From the NCBI GenBank assembly GCA_011389735.1, contig JAABTS010000014.1, forward strand, positions 1-59,278: a DNA stretch of 59,278 nt. Reading direction: 5' to 3'. The stretch is from Desulfobacteraceae bacterium (GTDB lineage Bacteria; Desulfobacterota; Desulfobacteria; Desulfobacterales; JAABTS01). The notes below the pieces were generated by a model that did not search any database, was not told where the DNA came from, and was given only the letters and a program-made list of their open reading frames with translations. A program made the position numbers and the translations under genes. Positions 1-9,020 of the stretch are shown one piece after another (positions within the stretch are counted from its first letter, which is position 1; every line of letters starts with the position of its first letter).

Positions 1-80
1 AATTCGCTCTCAATGGCGATAGAGATAGCGATCCCGATTTCAAAGTGTAAACTGACAGATGAAGGATGCCGAATTTTATT
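1..80. repeat. Repeat family B copy (GGGATC-type hexamer repeat), cut by window start
   Basis: A run of degenerate GCGATA/GCGATCCCGAT units is followed by the conserved flank CAAAGTGTAAACTGACAGAT and then GAAGGATGCCGAATTTT. The same flank occurs at 3148-3181 and, in reverse complement, at 15103-15140. The left end of this copy lies outside the window. Confidence 0.7.
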
Positions 81-164
81 ATGTTGAATGTGAGTCCTCC
101 TCATTTAGCATTTAGCATTTAGCATTCAACACAAATAATTTGGCGTTCAACACAAAATTCAACA

Positions 165-212
165 ATCCCGGGCCTGCCGCCTTGTGAAATTTGATTTCCG
201 GAAAGCTATAAT
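165..212. repeat. Repeat family A, half copy
   Basis: Contains CCCGGGCCTGCCGCCTTGTG followed by AAATTTGATTTCCGGAAAGC, the right half of the palindromic repeat seen complete at 8444-8550 and 9769-9873. It overlaps the 3' end of the neighbouring minus-strand gene, so it may act as its transcript end; no U-run is evident. Confidence 0.6.
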
Positions 213-973
213 TCAAAGATCTGCCCTTTTTTGACAAACCCCTTGAAACCGTCCATTTCAGGCTGATGTACAGGATTGGGTTGATAATGGTAGAGCCACA
301 TCTTACGTTTGACGGATAACGGCAGGGTCTTGAGTTCATCGTAATGTGCATGGACAGTGCTTTTAAACGGACTGGTTTCGCAATCATGAAATATCAGCGC
401 CGCTTGATCCGCCATGCGGTTGATCAAACCAGGCTGGAATTGAGTATCGGTGGTAAGAAAAATCCAGGGGCTTCTGGTTTTTAGATCCCTGAATATGAGT
501 CCATAGCTGTATAAATTTTTATAACCGTTCATGATATGCCTCATTCTGATAATCGTGAACTGAATCCTTTCCCATTCGAAAGTTCCCTCGTTCGGGATTC
601 CTGTACATCGAAAAAAATCCGTCAAATGCATCCGTTTTCCTTCTATACTGCCTAATCCGCCTTTAAGAGAACTCTCCCAGATTTCTTTGATCAATTCTTT
701 TTCCATGAATAACCGGGGACGATCTTTTTTGGGATTGAAATAGGTCGTAAAGGCCATCCATTCCATTCCGCCGATATGGTCGGAATGAAGATGAGAAATA
801 TAAATGGCGTCGATTTCTTCATTGGAAATCGAATTTTCCATCATGGAAAAGCGCACATCCGTGCCGCAATCAATGAGAAGTTTTTTTCCGCTTTCCGCGG
901 TGATTTGAAGATTCGATTGGAAATACTCCTGAGTAGTAAAAGCGGACCCGACGCCCAGGAATTTGATTTGCAT
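206..973 (-). CDS. MBL-fold metallohydrolase (ribonuclease Z-like)
   Basis: A 255-residue soluble protein of the metallo-beta-lactamase superfamily. The metal-binding motif HLHSDHIGG is at residues 61-69, preceded by the strand LLIDCG (33-38), and further His/Asp ligands are plausible in TTDTQF (about 174-179) and HAHYDEL near the C-terminus. Members hydrolyse phosphodiesters or thioesters with two metal ions; the short, tail-less form resembles RNase Z-like or phosphodiesterase subfamilies, and the exact substrate cannot be read from the sequence. The start ATG at 973 has AAGGA upstream. It lies downstream of the cyclase gene on the same strand, about 90 bp away, so they may share a transcript. 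Confidence 0.85.
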   Translation of the reverse strand: MQIKFLGVGSAFTTQEYFQSNLQITAESGKKLLIDCGTDVRFSMMENSISNEEIDAIYISHLHSDHIGGMEWMAFTTYFNPKKDRPRLFMEKELIKEIWESSLKGGLGSIEGKRMHLTDFFRCTGIPNEGTFEWERIQFTIIRMRHIMNGYKNLYSYGLIFRDLKTRSPWIFLTTDTQFQPGLINRMADQAALIFHDCETSPFKSTVHAHYDELKTLPLSVKRKMWLYHYQPNPVHQPEMDGFKGFVKKGQIFEL

Positions 974-1062
974 TTTTTTATCCTTAGTTCGATATCAATT
1001 TTAAAAAGCGATTTATGGACAGGTTTTCTGCAATACACATTTCAACCAATGAAAAAATTTGA

Positions 1063-2544
1063 TCAAATATTGTATCGATATCTAAAAAACGCTTTGATTT
1101 CCGGAGGCGTGGACGTAAAATTGAGCTGATACGTCTTTTCGCCGTTTCCGTTCATTTCCCTGGTCATTTTCGCATATAAAGCGGTCGTCACCTCATACCC
1201 CTCCTCGTCAAAAAGCGTCACTTTCAAATTGGTCAATTGCTGAATCGACATATCGGTCTTTATTTCGGCGACATCCGTAATTAATTTGACAATCCGCCCC
1301 TTGTAAACAGCTCCGTCGGCGTGCTTTCCATCCAACATCGTAAATTCGATATTGAGCGGATTCGGGAGTTCCAACAGCTCATCTTGTTGCTTTTCTTCAA
1401 TGTATAGGTCGAATTCACCTCCGATACCGCCGACCTCGTAGATGGTTATCGGTTCGTTCATCCCTTTTGGAAGGACTTCCATACTGTTGTCGATCCGGAT
1501 CATATCGCCGCAAGCCTGCCGGGTGCTTTCGGAAATGAGAGTCTGGCCGCCGATGGTGTAGGATTCAATCCGGGATGTCAGATTCACGTTCCTCCCCACC
1601 ACGCCGTATTTTGAACGCTTTTCAGACCCGATATTGCCGACGACGATATCCCCTGTATTAATCCCGATCCCCTGTTCGACTTCAGGGTAACCCTCTTTTC
1701 GATTCCGCTCGTTAACATCTTTCATGGTCAATTGCATTTCCATGGCGCAGGCCACGGCCCGATGAGCGTCGTTGTCCCGCTTGATCGGGGCTCCGAAAAT
1801 AACGAGGATCGAATCGCCGATGAATTCGTCGATCGTTCCCTGATATTTGAAAATTATCTCGGTCATCGTTTCCAGGTAAATATTGATGATACTGACGACC
1901 GTTTCGGCGGGCAAACGTTCGCTCATGGCTGTGAATCCGCGCAGATCGCTCATCATGATAGTCACCCGGCGTTTTTCACCCCCCAGTTTCATCCCTTCGG
2001 GAGACTCCAGAATCCGGTCGACAACGTCGTCGGAAAGATACCTGCCGAAGGTCTGGCGGATAAAACGGTTACGGATTTCCAATTGCTGCTGGCTTTCCAA
2101 AAGAGCTTTGAACGCTTCGTTCCTTTCCAGCATATTGATATAACCTTTGGAATGATACCGGATTCTTGCGACGACCTCCAATTTGTCCGGCAGTTTCACC
2201 ATATAATCACTGGCGCCCAGGGCGAAAGCTTCCGCTTTGGTGTAAGGCTCCTCTTTTCCGGACAAGACTATCAGAGGAACATCCCGAGTCGACTTATTGG
2301 CCCTGAAATACCGAACAAGGGTCAACCCTTCGATTTCAGGCATGACAAGGTCCTGGAGAATGACGGTGGGGGAAATCCGGTTTGCGGTTTTTATCGCGAG
2401 CATGGCGTCCTGGCAAAAGTGAAAATCGATATCCGTTTCTTCCGATAGCATACGTCGCACCGCTTCACCGATAATCGCCTGATCATCGACCAGCAGTACG
2501 ACAATTTGATGTTTGGTTAACGTAATTGTATCGGACTTTTCCAT
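1063..2544 (-). CDS. Response regulator with class III adenylate/guanylate cyclase domain
   Basis: A 493-residue cytoplasmic signalling protein. A receiver domain spans about residues 14-135, with the acidic patch VDD (19-21) and phospho-acceptor Asp65 in LQDLVMPE. A linker coiled coil follows, then a class III nucleotide cyclase domain from about 190 to 375, with VTIMMSDLRGFT carrying the first metal-binding Asp, FIGDSILVIFGAP carrying the second, and the KYGVVGRNVNLTSRIES region. The last ~110 residues may form a PilZ-like beta domain, which is weakly supported. The expected activity is phosphorylation-controlled synthesis of cAMP or cGMP; the substrate-specifying residues were not assigned. 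No strong ribosome site precedes ATG 2544, so the start is somewhat uncertain. No partner kinase is adjacent. Confidence 0.88.
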   Translation of the reverse strand: MEKSDTITLTKHQIVVLLVDDQAIIGEAVRRMLSEETDIDFHFCQDAMLAIKTANRISPTVILQDLVMPEIEGLTLVRYFRANKSTRDVPLIVLSGKEEPYTKAEAFALGASDYMVKLPDKLEVVARIRYHSKGYINMLERNEAFKALLESQQQLEIRNRFIRQTFGRYLSDDVVDRILESPEGMKLGGEKRRVTIMMSDLRGFTAMSERLPAETVVSIINIYLETMTEIIFKYQGTIDEFIGDSILVIFGAPIKRDNDAHRAVACAMEMQLTMKDVNERNRKEGYPEVEQGIGINTGDIVVGNIGSEKRSKYGVVGRNVNLTSRIESYTIGGQTLISESTRQACGDMIRIDNSMEVLPKGMNEPITIYEVGGIGGEFDLYIEEKQQDELLELPNPLNIEFTMLDGKHADGAVYKGRIVKLITDVAEIKTDMSIQQLTNLKVTLFDEEGYEVTTALYAKMTREMNGNGEKTYQLNFTSTPPEIKAFFRYRYNI

Positions 2545-2685
2545 AGCACCGGCGAATCTGTTTATTTCTGACGCGTATTCTATCGAATTTTTTCAAAATG
2601 TAAAGGAAATAACTATCGAGGGTATTATAATCCGTGTCGTAAGGAAACTCATCCTATTCATTACGAAACTTCTTGCGTAAAAATT

Positions 2686-3111
2686 TCAATTTCCGAATTT
2701 CCTGAATCCCAAGCGCATCGGAAAAATGATCTTCAGTTGTAGCTCTGCAAACAGAGCTATAACGGAAGGCCACTCTTCCAAACCTGTGGTAAATGCGATA
2801 TCAATGGCGACCATGCCGGGTTCGATGGGATAAAGATCTAAGCGGTATTCGTATTACCCGGATTCGAACCCGGCCGCCAATCCATTCGTTATTCGCATAT
2901 CCGCCGTATCGAAATTGTCGTCAGGATCGTTGAGAGTGATAATTATCGGGATGGGATAGACGACGGCGATATCCGCGACAGCCTGCGCAATAGTGATCGC
3001 CGGCGGCGAAGGCGTCTCGACGGTCGCCGGATCAGCCTCATTGTCATTTGGATGATCATTTGAATTTGAGGAATCCTTCATAAACCCAGGAAAGTGGTTG
3101 ACACTTTCCAA
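2686..3111 (-). pseudogene. Decayed open frame with in-frame stop, starting inside a family B repeat
   Basis: From ATG 3111 the frame runs through an acidic, Pro/Thr-rich stretch and a hydrophobic segment (AVADIAVVYPIPIIITL) to a TAA at 2854-2856, and then stays open in the same frame to a TGA at 2686-2688 with ordinary-looking coding content (YPIEPGMVAIDIAFTTGLEE). The first dozen codons (MESVNHFPGFMKD) come from the repeat itself and recur at 15200-15230, so they are not a real N-terminus. I read this as the remains of a larger gene of unknown function; a chance frame cannot be excluded. Confidence 0.35.
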
Positions 3112-3182
3112 GTCGGGATCGGGATCCCGATAGCGATCCCGATTCCAAAGTGTAAACTTACAGATGAAGGATTCCGAATTTA
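3078..3182. repeat. Repeat family B copy with palindrome and hexamer core
   Basis: Starts with GGAAAGTGGTTGACACTTTCC-type dyad symmetry (arms GGAAAGTG/CACTTTCC), then a GTCGGGATCGGGATCCCGAT core, then the CAAAGTGTAAACTTACAGAT flank and GAAGGATTCCGAATTT. It shares both flanks with the copy at 15100-15240 in inverted orientation. Confidence 0.75.
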
Positions 3183-3640
3183 AAAAAAAAATTATTTAAA
3201 AATCATATCGGGAGGCTTTCATGGTTTTCGTGAAAATCGATTTTGCTACAGTCCGACCTAAATTCTCAATTGTCAAGTAAGCCGGGAATTCGGTAGAGAA
3301 GCGATTGCAATTTTAGGTGTTAGCTATAAAGCCAATGAAGTTATCGGCCGAGGCGTCAGGAATGCGCTGGACGCATCAGACCGATAGCTTTACTATCCTC
3401 ATCACGGGCTATGTCTTTTTTCAGCTCATCGAATATAATTTGTTTTAAATTTCCGGACAATTGTATATCGAGTGAAATCGAATCGTTTTTCTGAATCGGT
3501 TTAGCGAATTTGTTTTTTTATCCTTGATCATAAAACTGCGCCATTGTATGGTTGGATCATGATACCGGTGAAATCGAGTCTCTTAAAACCGGTGTTTATT
3601 TCAGAAAGGGTTTACCATAAGGCGAAAGAACAAAATAGTT
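3183..3640. other. Intergenic stretch without a convincing gene
   Basis: AT-rich spacer. A short open segment at about 3286-3396 encodes EAIAILGVSYKANEVIGRGV, which loosely resembles a RuvA C-terminal domain but lacks a start and ends at once; it may be gene debris. No clear promoter was identified. Confidence 0.4.
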
Positions 3641-4027
3641 ATGGAAAAGAAAACGATTCGATATTTGAAAGTGGTTATGATTACGGTAGCCGCCGTTTTA
3701 ATTGTGTTAGGAGCCGGGATGGGCGTCATTTATGATAAGGACAGGATCGGATTTGACATCCAAAAGTTAAAACAATCCGTGGGAATCGCTAACGCCATGA
3801 ACCTTAAGGTTTCCTTCGCGGACGGTTATATCGTTCTGAACAGAGTAGGTACCTTTGATGGTCCGAAAATCGAGATTCCCACCCTGGAGAATGTCGAAGT
3901 TAAAGAGGAATCCGTCGAGCTTGAATTTAAATCGATATTTTTCAAGGAAACATTGACAATTCAAAATTCATCCCCTCTCGATAACGCCCCGGAAGAAAAT
4001 CTGCCCGGAAGAATCGATCAAATGTAA
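3641..4027 (+). CDS. Small membrane-anchored protein of unknown function
   Basis: A 128-residue product with a basic N-terminus (MEKKTIRYLK) and one membrane segment at about residues 11-32 (VVMITVAAVLIVLGAGMGVI), followed by a ~95-residue domain that should be periplasmic. The body alternates hydrophobic and charged residues (VKEESVELEFKSIFFKETLTI), suggesting beta strands. I do not recognise the family. It stands alone between repeats, with ATG at 3641 after a weak purine-rich stretch. The absence of frame damage and normal codon use favour a real gene. Confidence 0.55.
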   Translation: MEKKTIRYLKVVMITVAAVLIVLGAGMGVIYDKDRIGFDIQKLKQSVGIANAMNLKVSFADGYIVLNRVGTFDGPKIEIPTLENVEVKEESVELEFKSIFFKETLTIQNSSPLDNAPEENLPGRIDQM

Positions 4028-4416
4028 AGCCGGTTTTTCCCGTTGCGCCGGAGTCGATTCGATGTTCGTTTTTCATGGAGCCGGTTTTCGACGGGATGAC
4101 GAAATGTATATGCGCGGCAAAGAACAATGTTGACCAATCGATAAAATTGTGTAATAAATTCCCGGTTGAATGAGCGTTATGACTGGTTGTTCAGAAGTTG
4201 TATTTTTAAAACAAATATATGGCCTTCCGGAAATCAAATTTTATCGTTATTGTCGCCTCGATATATATATGAATAGGGTAATCTCGCGCTCGCCGCATTG
4301 TGAAACTTAATCGCTGAAAACCTGTAACATTGATTTTTTCAAAAAATGGATTTCAGGAAATAGATTCCGGAATGAAACGAATAATATGACAAATCACGCC
4401 CGCCGCCAAAAAAACA
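4028..4416. other. Intergenic region with a diverged family A palindrome
   Basis: Between 4218 and 4325 the ends GGCCTTCCGGAAATCAAATT and TTGTGAAACTTAATCGCTGA are imperfect inverted repeats matching the family A arms. The rest shows nothing recognisable. Confidence 0.5.
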
Positions 4417-4461
4417 GTGTTTCGTATCGCTTTTTCGAGACCGCATCGTCAAATATACATC

Positions 4462-7089
4462 ATGGATTGCCCAAACTGTAAAATACCTTTAGATACTCAA
4501 AACAAATGCCCTAAGTGCGGGATCGAGGCTGTTAAACCGGATTCTTTGAACGGACAGGAAACCGGCCTTTATTCCGTTGAAACCGAAGGGAAACCCGCCG
4601 ACGCCGAAAAATCGAGCAGAGTCGTATTGGTGAACGACGTCAACATGTTCGGACGAAAGGTGGCGATCAAGCGTTTCAGCCACGCCGAACTCAGCCGGTT
4701 CGATTCTACGGGTTCCGATTCTCATGAAACAGAGGAAAAACTGGTCGCCGAAGCCAAAATTATCACGGAACTCAAGCATCCGAACATTATTGATATTTAT
4801 TTTGTCGGAAAATACAAGGACGGCGTTCAGGTGGTCATGGAGTATATAGAAGGGGATAATTTGGACCGCACTATCCGGGCGAAAGGGCCTGCGGACACGG
4901 AATCCGCCGCGCTTATAGGCATGCAGATTTGCGAAGGGCTAACCATGCTGCATGACCGGTCCGTTATTCATGGAAATATCCGGCCTGAAAATATTATGCT
5001 GAACGACCAGAACGTCCCCAAGCTGGTTGGGTTCGGGCCGGTTCCTGAATTAATAGGGCCGAATAATGACGACGCCAATGCTTTTGAAGGCTACATGGCT
5101 CCTGAACGTCTCAAAAACAGGGAGCGAAACCCCCGTAGCGACATCTATTCCCTGGGAGCCGTCCTTTATTTCGCCGTAACCGGGGAGCCGCCGGTCGATC
5201 CGGACTTCGCCCGGCTGCCGGAAGGCCTTGTGGAACCAGTAACCACGGCGATGAATGTCAATCCGGACAACCGATTCAGCTCGATTCGAGAGATGGGCGA
5301 AGCACTCAGCAATGTGTTTATCGGACGCCGCCATGAAAAAATCATTTCCAGGGAATCCGGAGATTTTTCCTGTTACCGGTGTGAATCCCCCGTGCCTCCC
5401 ACCGCGTCTTTTTGTCCTTCGTGCGGCATTGAAATCAAGATGGTCTGGCGGGAAAAAGAATCGTTGTACCGCGAAACCGTCAAAAGCGTTGAAAAGATGG
5501 TCATTGAGGGCCTGTTCGGCGATGCGGTGCTCAAGCTCGATCAAGTCAAAAAAGATTTTACCCATCAGCATTTTTTGCATTTGAGCGACGAAATCGCAAA
5601 CAAAAAAATATGGGTTCAGGAAGAATGGAACAAAGCGGATCATAAAAAGGAAAAGTTGTTAAATCGCTTGAAGACGGCGGAAGCAGCCGTCGCCGGACGG
5701 GAATATGATTCCGCGGCGGAAATCGCCGAAGACATAAAACAGCACCGGGAACCCTATTTTAAGACCGTTTATAACGGGGCCTGCAAGGTCATTGACGAGA
5801 TCAACCGCATAAAATCCGATGAAAAACGCCTTCAAGAGGAATTGAGCCGGTTCCATGAGAAGGCGTTGTCCTATATCAAGCGAGGCGATTTTGAAACGGC
5901 CGACTCCGAAATTCGAATGATTATCGAATCCATCAACCGCCCCCTTTTTCCTGAAGTCTTTCAGGAAGCTGTTCAGGAACGGGAATGGTTGAAGTCCGAA
6001 AAAGAAAAGGCCGATCTTGTCTTCGCCGATTTGAAAAAGCGGATCGATGAAGCCGTTATAGCTCTTGAAACCCTCAATCTTGACGCAGCCTTGCAAATCG
6101 CCAGATCCCTCGAAGATATCGACGGCGGATATTATCAAACGATTGTAGAACAATCACGGAAAATTACGGAAGACGCCCGAAAAATCATTTCGACTCGAAA
6201 AGAAATGGAACGTAATTTATCCCGCGTTCAGGAAAAAGCGTCGGCAAAAAAATACGCCACTGCGTTTCACCTTCTGGACCGGATTCTGGCCACGCCGGGA
6301 AAGGCGTATGAAAATCAGCGTCAACGAGCCGCCGAAGCCAGGGAAAAAATTACCCTCGAGCGCCGCAATTATATTGAAGAACTCAGGGAACTATACGCGG
6401 AGAAGCTGGTACAGGCCGAAAAGACGATGGTCGGCGCCAAAACGATTCTCAACGATATTATATCCAACCAGGACGATGAACTTGAAGACCTCAGAGAAAG
6501 CGCCAAAGAGATTTTAAGACGCCGTTTTATTCGTAACGCGTTCGCTTTGGCCGGTGTGTTTCTAATTTTATTGATTATCGGAATCATGGCGCTTAAAAGT
6601 TTGGATTTTTCCGGCGGAGAAACAAGCGAAGTGGTTCAAATTTTTACAAAGCGAGCCAATTTCAGAACCGGTCCCAACACCACGTTCGAAGTGGTGGAGT
6701 CGATAAAACGGGATGAAAATTTAAGCCTTCTGGCGAAAGGGGTTCGCATTTCGCCGGACGGTCATCCCTGGATGCGGGTCTATATACCGGAACTGGATAA
6801 GGAGGGATATGTCAGCGCCAAGCTTCTGGTCAATGAAGAAGGGCGAATTTTATTTCTGAACGCCGAGGTTATTACCGATGATTGCAAAGTTATGGAGCGG
6901 CCGCGGCTGGACAGCCGTTATGTGGGAGTACTCAAAAAAGGCGTTCAGGTGGCTTTGCAGCGGTGGGAGATAGACGATAACGAGCAAATCTGGTATTTTT
7001 GCGATGTGGAAGGCGCCAAAGGCTATATCGGAGCCAGCAATTTAAAGCTCCTGCCTTCAGGTGAATTCGCTGTAAACATGGAAGAATGA
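4462..7089 (+). CDS. Membrane-anchored Ser/Thr pseudokinase with zinc ribbons and SH3b repeats
   Basis: An 875-residue protein. An N-terminal zinc ribbon (CPNC...CPKC, residues 3-19) precedes a protein kinase-like domain (about 45-295) that keeps the VAIK lysine, the helix C glutamate, the APE motif and IYSLGAVLY. Its catalytic loop, however, reads HGNIRPEN instead of HRDxKPxN, and the metal loop reads VGFG instead of DFG, so phosphotransfer is unlikely. A second zinc ribbon (CYRC...CPSC, about 303-322), a long coiled coil (about 340-690), one membrane segment (about 691-713) and two SH3b-like domains outside the membrane complete it. The start at ATG 4462 (MDCPNC) is chosen because the zinc ribbon begins there; GTG 4417 would add a poorly folded extension. 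A role as a scaffold or sensor linking the periplasm or cell wall to cytoplasmic partners is inferred. Confidence 0.85.
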   Translation: MDCPNCKIPLDTQNKCPKCGIEAVKPDSLNGQETGLYSVETEGKPADAEKSSRVVLVNDVNMFGRKVAIKRFSHAELSRFDSTGSDSHETEEKLVAEAKIITELKHPNIIDIYFVGKYKDGVQVVMEYIEGDNLDRTIRAKGPADTESAALIGMQICEGLTMLHDRSVIHGNIRPENIMLNDQNVPKLVGFGPVPELIGPNNDDANAFEGYMAPERLKNRERNPRSDIYSLGAVLYFAVTGEPPVDPDFARLPEGLVEPVTTAMNVNPDNRFSSIREMGEALSNVFIGRRHEKIISRESGDFSCYRCESPVPPTASFCPSCGIEIKMVWREKESLYRETVKSVEKMVIEGLFGDAVLKLDQVKKDFTHQHFLHLSDEIANKKIWVQEEWNKADHKKEKLLNRLKTAEAAVAGREYDSAAEIAEDIKQHREPYFKTVYNGACKVIDEINRIKSDEKRLQEELSRFHEKALSYIKRGDFETADSEIRMIIESINRPLFPEVFQEAVQEREWLKSEKEKADLVFADLKKRIDEAVIALETLNLDAALQIARSLEDIDGGYYQTIVEQSRKITEDARKIISTRKEMERNLSRVQEKASAKKYATAFHLLDRILATPGKAYENQRQRAAEAREKITLERRNYIEELRELYAEKLVQAEKTMVGAKTILNDIISNQDDELEDLRESAKEILRRRFIRNAFALAGVFLILLIIGIMALKSLDFSGGETSEVVQIFTKRANFRTGPNTTFEVVESIKRDENLSLLAKGVRISPDGHPWMRVYIPELDKEGYVSAKLLVNEEGRILFLNAEVITDDCKVMERPRLDSRYVGVLKKGVQVALQRWEIDDNEQIWYFCDVEGAKGYIGASNLKLLPSGEFAVNMEE

Positions 7090-7148
7090 TTCCGTCGCCT
7101 TTGTTCGGAATTGTTTTCGTGTATTTTCGTGTATTTCGTGGTTCCTTT

Positions 7149-7178
7149 AAGTTGGCCGAAATTAGACCAATACCCATG
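7149..7178. repeat. Repeat family C, single end
   Basis: Contains TTGGCCGAAATTAGACCAAT followed by ACCC, matching the GGCCGAAxxTAGAACCAAGCCC end of family C elements. A weaker second relic in the same orientation lies at about 7297-7316 (TATTGAAATTAGAACCATGC). Confidence 0.5.
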
Positions 7179-7323
7179 CATGAATACAATTCATATTTTT
7201 AAGCAAAATTAAAAACGGCGTCGACAGGCGGTTTAAACAGGCAAGGATTCCTGTTCTACGAGGATAAAACCGGCTGAATGGTATTCATTCACGGGTATTG
7301 AAATTAGAACCATGCCGGCGTTT

Positions 7324-8406
7324 TCATTCAGATCCATTTTGGTCAGTTTCGTATTTAGCGATTTCATCGAGCAACGTTTCGACCAGGTTTTCGCCAGGTA
7401 TTTTACGAACAACTTTTCCGTTCTTGAACAAAATACCGATATCTCGCCCTCCGGCCACGCCGATATCGGCTTCCCGGGCTTCGCCGGGCCCGTTCACCAC
7501 GCATCCCATAACAGCGATTTTTATGGGAACGGTTTTTGTCATCAAGGCCTTTTCGATCTGTTCGACTATTTCAAACAGGTTTATTTCGCATCTGCCGCAG
7601 GTCGGACAGGATATCAGTTCAGGCCCCCGGCGGCGAATATCCAGTGCTTTTAGAATTTCGAATCCGGTCCGGACTTCATCGGCCGGATCACGGGTCAATG
7701 ACACTCTGATCGTATCTCCGACGCCTGCAGCCAGAAGCATGCCGATACCGAGCGATGATTTGACGATTCCTGAATACAGTGTTCCGGCTTCGGTTACGCC
7801 CACATGAAACGGAATATCCGTTTTTTCGGCCAGAAGACGATAGGCCGAGACGGTTCGTTTCACATCCGACGCTTTCAGGGAAATTTTCAAGGCGTCAAAT
7901 TGGAGCGACTCCATAAGGTTGATCTGTCGGAGCGCGCTTTCGACCATGGCCTCGGCCGTCGCTCCGCTGTATTGTTTTAGTAGATCTTTTTCCAGCGACC
8001 CCGCATTGACCCCTATACGGATCGAAATGTTCAAATCTTTTGCGCAATCCACAATTTTTTGAACCCGCCCGACCGGGCCGATATTGCCGGGATTGATCCG
8101 CAGGCAGTCCGCGCCTGCTTTGGCGGACGCCACGGCAAGACGGTGATCGAAGTGAATATCGGCGATCAGAGGAATGGTGATTTGCTGTTTGATTTCACGA
8201 ATCGCATCGGCCGATTTTTGATCCGGAACCGCGACCCGAATGATTTCGCATCCCACCGATTCCAGCCTTCGGATTTGTTCGACAGTGGCGTCGATGTCGC
8301 AAGTCAGGGTGTTGGTCATGGATTGAACGGAAATCGGAGCACCTCCTCCGACCTGAACATTGCCCACAAACACAGGCCTTGCGGGTCTTCGTTGTATCGT
8401 TTCCAT
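7324..8406 (-). CDS. ispG: 4-hydroxy-3-methylbut-2-enyl diphosphate synthase
   Basis: A 360-residue enzyme (GcpE) of the methylerythritol phosphate pathway that reductively converts 2-C-methylerythritol 2,4-cyclodiphosphate to HMBPP. The N-terminal TIM barrel is recognisable from VQVGGGAPISVQSMTNT and ADIHFDHRLA; the C-terminal [4Fe-4S] domain has the cysteines in SCPTCGRCEI and the signature VMGCVVNGPGEAREADIG. The length is close to the usual ~370 residues. I take ATG 8406 (METIQRRP), which matches the family N-terminus and has AAGGGA upstream; a longer start at 8472 would add 22 unrelated residues. It is a single gene between intergenic repeats, with no neighbouring isoprenoid gene. Confidence 0.97.
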   Translation of the reverse strand: METIQRRPARPVFVGNVQVGGGAPISVQSMTNTLTCDIDATVEQIRRLESVGCEIIRVAVPDQKSADAIREIKQQITIPLIADIHFDHRLAVASAKAGADCLRINPGNIGPVGRVQKIVDCAKDLNISIRIGVNAGSLEKDLLKQYSGATAEAMVESALRQINLMESLQFDALKISLKASDVKRTVSAYRLLAEKTDIPFHVGVTEAGTLYSGIVKSSLGIGMLLAAGVGDTIRVSLTRDPADEVRTGFEILKALDIRRRGPELISCPTCGRCEINLFEIVEQIEKALMTKTVPIKIAVMGCVVNGPGEAREADIGVAGGRDIGILFKNGKVVRKIPGENLVETLLDEIAKYETDQNGSE

Positions 8407-8443
8407 ATGAATTAATAATCCCTTAAAATTGACGTCGTTTTTT

Positions 8444-8550
8444 ACAGGTTTTCGGGAATTAAATTCCCTCAAGGCGGCAGGATCTGGGTTATACTATTCG
8501 TATATCCCGGGCCGGCAAAAGAGTGAAATTTCATTTCCGGAAGGTGATAT
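8444..8550. repeat. Repeat family A, full copy
   Basis: The left arm CGGGAATTAAATTCCCTCAA and right arm GTGAAATTTCATTTCCGGAA are imperfect inverted repeats flanking GGCGGCAGG and ATCCCGGGCCGGC. It could fold as a long hairpin in RNA or DNA. It sits upstream of ispG. Confidence 0.75.
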
Positions 8551-8680
8551 TTGCTTATAACACGTATCATAAAACGCTAATCAATACAATACTATCCGGT
8601 AAAGGGGAATCGTATCAGGCGCAATGCAAAGCCATTTTTGTAAAAACGAGCTAAGTAAGCAAAAAAATTTCAAAAAAGTG

Positions 8681-8709
8681 TTGCCACGGTTAAAAACTCG
8701 TGTTATATG
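8681..8709 (+). promoter_or_regulatory. Sigma-70-type promoter for the tRNA-Thr gene
   Basis: TTGCCA (8681-8686) and TATATG (8704-8709) are separated by 17 bp; the tRNA starts 15 bp beyond the -10 element. Confidence 0.7.
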
Positions 8710-8724
8710 CAACGGTTAAATCAG

Positions 8725-8797
8725 GCCGGCGTAGCTCAGTTGGTAGAGCAGCTGATTCGTAATCAGCAGGTCGCGGGTTCGAGTCCCATCGCCGGCT
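8725..8797 (+). tRNA. tRNA-Thr (anticodon CGT)
   Basis: A cloverleaf is visible: acceptor arms GCCGGCG (8725-8731) and CGCCGGC (8790-8796) with discriminator T, D-arm containing AGCTCAGTTGGTAGAGC, anticodon stem GCTGA/TCAGC with loop TTCGTAA, giving anticodon CGT (8758-8760, reads ACG), and T-loop TTCGAGT. The 3' CCA is not encoded. The T-stem GCGGG/CCCAT has one C-A mismatch and one G-T pair, which is slightly unusual. It has its own promoter and terminator. Confidence 0.95.
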
Positions 8798-8810
8798 CTG
8801 ACCAAATCAT

Positions 8811-8849
8811 GGATTTTTCGGGCCTCATCGGAAAATCCTTCATTTTTTT
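8811..8849 (+). terminator. Rho-independent terminator after tRNA-Thr
   Basis: Stem GGATTTTTC (8811-8819) pairs with GGAAAATCC (8830-8838), 9 bp with one T-G pair, followed by CATTTTTTT. Confidence 0.75.
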
Positions 8850-9020
8850 AAACGGATTTTTTGATATTTAATTTCAGAAGATCGGAAAACCGGATTAAGG
8901 CGCACGTGTCGTTCATCATGTTCAAAACCGGTAAAAGTCTGAAGTATAGATTTTCAAAAAAATAAATTTCTGAAAGACTATATAATTGTTGAAAAAATCC
9001 GCGTGGCAATACATACATAC

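Noticed and set aside
1732-2448. Plus-strand open frame of 238 codons
   Set aside because: Antisense to the receiver and cyclase domains of the response regulator gene; composition (His, Asp, Phe rich) is that of a shadow.
2854-2856. In-frame TAA considered as a recoded codon
   Set aside because: TAA is not a selenocysteine or pyrrolysine codon, and the frame starts in a repeat; a decayed gene is simpler.
3286-3396. Short segment resembling a RuvA C-terminal domain
   Set aside because: Only ~30 residues, no start codon, and the similarity is weak; kept only as possible debris.
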